Positions 6,443 to 8,450 of a stretch of DNA of 8,450 nucleotides are shown in pieces (within the stretch, counting starts at the first letter, position 1; every line of letters begins with the position of its first letter). The DNA lies in contig CAZTWC010000100.1 of the NCBI GenBank assembly GCA_964617105.1, positions 3,542 to 11,991 of the forward strand, written 5' to 3'. This DNA comes from CAZTWC01 sp964617105 [NCBI: uncultured Myxococcia bacterium]. GTDB lineage: Bacteria; CAZTWC01. Below the pieces are notes generated by a model. That model searched no databases. It was given only the letters and a program-made list of their open reading frames with translations, and was not told where the DNA came from. The position numbers and the translations under genes were made by a program.

Positions 6443-6988
6443 TTACCATGTCCATATATCTTCTTGCTTGCTTCCCATCCCTTTGATAGAAAATAGGCAG
6501 CCTTTGGTCTTATTGTTTTGGCCATCAACCTGGCAGGATATTTGAGAGCATTCAACTTCGTCTTTAAAAAGCAGGGTAAAGAAACCAGCCAACTTGCCTC
6601 TTACCAACTCACACCCGCTGATAAAATTGCTGATAGGCTTGGCAAAGGGGGAGTTTTCTACCTGGCAGAGCACTTTTTTCTGCTCCAGGTTATATTCCAG
6701 GAGGTTATATTTACCCTGTTTTTTATTCTCTTCGCCCTGGATAAATAGTTTTAGCCTATCAGATGGAGAAAGGCGCCCTTTGTTGTTTAATTGTCGGTAG
6801 ATCTTTTGCCCGATAAAAAAGCCGCTATCGAATAATATTTGGGATGTATATTCACCGTTATATTCTAATACTTGAGCGAATATTTCCTGGAACAATTCCG
6901 CTTCCATTATTATCGGTTCATGTTCGGCTATTTTATCATTATTTGCCGGAAGAGTGGGGGGTACACCATTTTTTTGGATTGTAATCAT
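6443..6988 (-). CDS. V4R-domain protein (putative small-ligand or metal-binding sensor)
   Basis: This 181-residue protein resembles the V4R (4-vinyl reductase) domain, a small-molecule-binding fold found in sensors and methanogen/anaerobe regulators. Residues 30-70 (EAELFQEIFAQVL to FFIGQKIYRQL) match the helical start of such domains. NSPFAKP (112-118) then GCELVRGKLAGFF (125-137) match the family's N-S-P-F and C-x-x-x-x-G-x-L-A-G segments. SCQVDGQ to GCLFSI (151-168) matches the closing C-x-x-x-G-x-x-x-C-x-F segment. Cysteines 126, 147, 152 and 164 are placed like the conserved cysteines. No DNA-binding or output domain is fused. The ATG at 6988 has no evident ribosome-binding site; M28 is an alternative start that keeps the whole domain. 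It lies downstream of the STAS gene on the same strand, 88 bases away, so co-transcription is possible but unproven. Confidence 0.65.
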   Translation of the reverse strand: MITIQKNGVPPTLPANNDKIAEHEPIIMEAELFQEIFAQVLEYNGEYTSQILFDSGFFIGQKIYRQLNNKGRLSPSDRLKLFIQGEENKKQGKYNLLEYNLEQKKVLCQVENSPFAKPISNFISGCELVRGKLAGFFTLLFKDEVECSQISCQVDGQNNKTKGCLFSIKGMGSKQEDIWTW

Positions 6989-7076
6989 CTGGTTAAGATG
7001 TGATCAAAAGGACGCAAGTCACCTGTTCAGATGCACATTGCGCCCTAAAATTTAGGTTATTGGGCTACTTGATGAA

Positions 7077-7412
7077 TCAAGAAAAACTTTGGCGGGCTTC
7101 ATCAAGGCTGTTGTAAAGTTTAAATACCTGTAACAGGCCAGTTGTTTTAAAAACATCTTTTACCTGGGGCCTGGGATTAAACAATCTGACACCACCGCCT
7201 TTGGATTCAGCATCTTTGAATAGAGAGAGGCATTCGCGAATGCCAATAGAACTTAAAATATTCAACTCTTCCAGGTTGAGAACAAATTTGCATTTACCCT
7301 GTTTAATCAGGTTTTCCCTTTCCTGTTTGAACTCCAGAGCAGTGTCGTTGGTTAACTCGCCAACGGGAGTTATAATTGTCGCGTCGCCCATTTCGGTAAT
7401 TTTTATTTCCAT
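7077..7412 (-). CDS. STAS-domain anti-sigma-factor antagonist (SpoIIAA/RsbV-like)
   Basis: This is a 111-residue single STAS domain, the length typical of RsbV/SpoIIAA proteins. It runs from strand 1 (EIKITEMGDATIITPVGEL) through NLEELNILSSIGIREC (46-61) to VRLFNPRPQVKDVFKTTGLL (75-94), the usual STAS order. Unphosphorylated STAS proteins bind the partner kinase/anti-sigma protein and release its target; phosphorylation on a conserved Ser blocks this. The serine pair S54-S55 sits at that site. The usual D-S-S-G reads L-S-S-I here, so the Asp before the serines and the Gly after them are replaced. The ATG at 7412 has AGAGGG upstream, a good ribosome-binding site. The receiver-kinase gene lies 110 bases upstream on the same strand, and its ATPase domain is the obvious partner. 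Confidence 0.9.
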   Translation of the reverse strand: MEIKITEMGDATIITPVGELTNDTALEFKQERENLIKQGKCKFVLNLEELNILSSIGIRECLSLFKDAESKGGGVRLFNPRPQVKDVFKTTGLLQVFKLYNSLDEARQSFS

Positions 7413-7522
7413 AATATCCCTCTTAAGACGTAAGGTTAAATAATTTAAAGATTTTTATATCTTAATATTAATAACAAAAAAAAGCAAGCAAAAAATATCT
7501 TGTAGCCCCAGATCCTGTGGTA
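7413..7522. other. AT-rich gap between the receiver-kinase and STAS genes
   Basis: These 110 bases are very AT-rich. On the minus strand they contain two T-runs (about 7480-7496) after a weak CAG/CTG hairpin (about 7507-7518), then several TATTAA-like stretches. A weak terminator after the kinase gene and a separate STAS promoter are both possible, but no box pair stands out from the AT background. The gap may let STAS be expressed at a different level from the kinase. Confidence 0.35.
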
Positions 7523-8329
7523 TTATAGATGTTTAGTCATGTGCAGGGTAGAGCCATTGTCAAGGAATTCATAGCCGTCCATAAATGAGTCAATAATGGT
7601 AATGCCTCTGCCGCCGAGCACTAAAAGTTTTTTCGGGTCATTCATCTCCCCGATTTTCTTGTTAAAATCAAATCCTGAACCATTATCGCGGATGTAAAAA
7701 TCAAGTTCATCGTTGTCGTAGAGCACCGACAAGTGTATTTCCTGCGTTTCATCGTTATTATTGCCGTGCATAAAGGCATTGGCCAGCCCCTCATAAAAAG
7801 CGGTGGCAACTTTATTTATTTCGGTCTCATTGTAGTAACCAATGGAGTAAAACAGTTCGCGCACAAAAGAGACAGATGCGGTAATAAAATTTCGTTTTCC
7901 AGGAAATTTTATGTTTAGATCGTTTTTAATGTAAGGATGGATTTTTTTTCGTCCATCTTCAATATTTCTCCGGCGCCGAAATCGTTCAGTTACCGCCGAT
8001 ATTTCGTTTAATTCAAAAGGTTTTTTTATAAGGTAATCGGCATTGCTGTTGATGGCTTCCACCACATTGTCCTTATCGGCATTGGCGGTTATGATTACAA
8101 TGGTCAACCGGCTGGATATCTGTCGGATTTTTTTAATTAATTCAATACCGGATATATCGGGTAAAACCATCTCGGTAAAAATAATTAAAGGCTCTTCAGT
8201 TAGAATTCGATCCACCAATTCTTGTCCGGAGGTGAATACCTGACAGGAAAAACCATCTTTAGTCAGTTTTCTTTTGATAAGGTTGGCAAAAAAATCTTCT
8301 TCATCGATTATAAATACATTTTTATTCAT
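7523..8329 (-). CDS. Fused receiver domain and RsbW-type serine kinase/anti-sigma ATPase domain, phospho-Asp replaced by Glu
   Basis: Residues 1-120 form a response-regulator receiver domain: acidic pocket D9-E10-E11, T81 in IITAN and K103 in IKKPFE are in place. At the phosphorylation site, where L-x-D-x-x-L-P is expected, the sequence is FTEMVLPDISG with E53 (codon GAG at 8173-8171). Residues about 140-268 form a GHKL ATPase of the RsbW/SpoIIAB type. The N box is EGLANAFMHGN (180-190), the G1 box DNGSG (215-219) and the G2 box GGRGITIIDSFMD (239-251), the last typical of anti-sigma kinases. There is no histidine phosphotransfer region, so it is not a histidine kinase. It should phosphorylate the STAS protein encoded downstream and may sequester a sigma factor or other target. 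The gene starts 24 bases after the upstream stop, suggesting an operon with the partial phosphatase. There is no strong ribosome-binding site. Confidence 0.88.
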   Translation of the reverse strand: MNKNVFIIDEEDFFANLIKRKLTKDGFSCQVFTSGQELVDRILTEEPLIIFTEMVLPDISGIELIKKIRQISSRLTIVIITANADKDNVVEAINSNADYLIKKPFELNEISAVTERFRRRRNIEDGRKKIHPYIKNDLNIKFPGKRNFITASVSFVRELFYSIGYYNETEINKVATAFYEGLANAFMHGNNNDETQEIHLSVLYDNDELDFYIRDNGSGFDFNKKIGEMNDPKKLLVLGGRGITIIDSFMDGYEFLDNGSTLHMTKHL

Positions 8330-8353
8330 AATAGTTCAGTATCTAAAATTAAG

Positions 8354-8450
8354 TTAAATAATATGTAAAATTATGTAAGATACATCATCTTCATAAACGG
8401 TTTCGCCACAAAACTTGACAGCGGCATTTTCGATCTGGTCACCGATTTCG
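8354..8450 (-). CDS. C-terminal tip of a probable SpoIIE/RsbU-type PP2C phosphatase (partial)
   Basis: A minus-strand frame enters at the right edge and ends with TAA at 8356-8354, giving 31 residues. It ends VYEDDVSYIILHII, matching the last strand of PP2C phosphatases of the SpoIIE/RsbU class (consensus D-D-I/V-T-hydrophobic), in which an Asp binds catalytic metal. The other two minus-strand frames lack comparable signal. Its position 24 bases upstream of an RsbW-type kinase gene is where such a phosphatase is usually found. It would dephosphorylate the STAS protein, and its sensor domain would lie beyond the window. The assignment rests on a short motif plus context. Confidence 0.5.
   Translation of the reverse strand, partial: EIGDQIENAAVKFCGETVYEDDVSYIILHII

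Noticed and set aside
7066-7080. TGA stop of the STAS gene as a possible selenocysteine codon
   Set aside because: The STAS domain is complete, and the next in-frame stop (TAG) comes three codons later.
7043-7081. Short palindromes after the STAS gene (7044-7056 and 7068-7081) as a terminator
   Set aside because: The arms are only six bases, AT-rich, and not followed by a T-run on the minus strand.
7476-7520. Rho-independent terminator after the receiver-kinase gene
   Set aside because: T-runs are present, but the preceding hairpin has only about three good pairs; it is noted only as a weak possibility in the gap entry.
7523-8329. Histidine kinase
   Set aside because: No HisKA or H-box region lies between receiver and ATPase, and the G2 box and N box are of the RsbW/SpoIIAB type.
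1-8450. CRISPR array, insertion sequence or riboswitch
   Set aside because: No regularly spaced repeats, transposase fragment or recognisable riboswitch core were found on either strand.

Overview
The window (about 43% G+C by eye) looks like part of the chromosome of an anaerobic or facultative Gram-negative-type bacterium that makes selenoproteins. A tRNA for selenocysteine, a SpoIID/LytB cell-wall protein without sporulation neighbours, a V4R-domain protein, tandem PilZ domains and a partner-switching kinase module would all fit a Desulfobacterota-like lineage or a related deep-branching phylum. That placement is inference; no phylogenetic marker is present.

Layout. Positions 1-172 (minus) hold the N-terminus of a probable glycosyltransferase. 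It is divergent from a 565-residue acyl-CoA dehydrogenase-family protein (281-1978, plus). A good sigma-70 promoter (2019-2047) then drives selC, the tRNA-Sec gene (2059-2159). A minus-strand group reads from 5485 down to 2162: nadE (NAD synthetase), a secreted or anchored SpoIID-domain protein, and queA (queuosine biosynthesis). The queA stop codon lies two bases from the tRNA CCA end. Divergent from nadE is a tandem PilZ protein (5588-6274, plus) with a TTG start and its own promoter.

Between the convergent PilZ and V4R genes lies a 147-bp imperfect palindrome (6274-6420), with near-identical 25-26 bp ends and a GC-rich 15-bp perfect inverted repeat at its core. It could be a MITE-like element or a bidirectional terminator. 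Next come a V4R-domain protein (6443-6988, minus) and a three-gene partner-switching set on the minus strand. That set is the C-terminal tip of a probable SpoIIE/RsbU-type phosphatase (8354-8450), a fused receiver plus RsbW-type ATPase protein (7523-8329), and a STAS anti-sigma-factor antagonist (7077-7412).

How they work together. In the right third, the phosphatase, kinase and STAS protein probably form one phosphorylation switch in which the kinase phosphorylates STAS and the phosphatase reverses it. The receiver fused to the kinase carries Glu (E53) where the phosphoryl-accepting Asp belongs, so it is unlikely to be an ordinary phosphorelay receiver. The PilZ protein (c-di-GMP) and V4R protein (small-ligand or metal sensing) nearby may belong to the same signalling neighbourhood, but only proximity supports this. 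The rest of the window is housekeeping: NAD synthesis, tRNA modification, wall remodelling and fatty-acyl oxidation.
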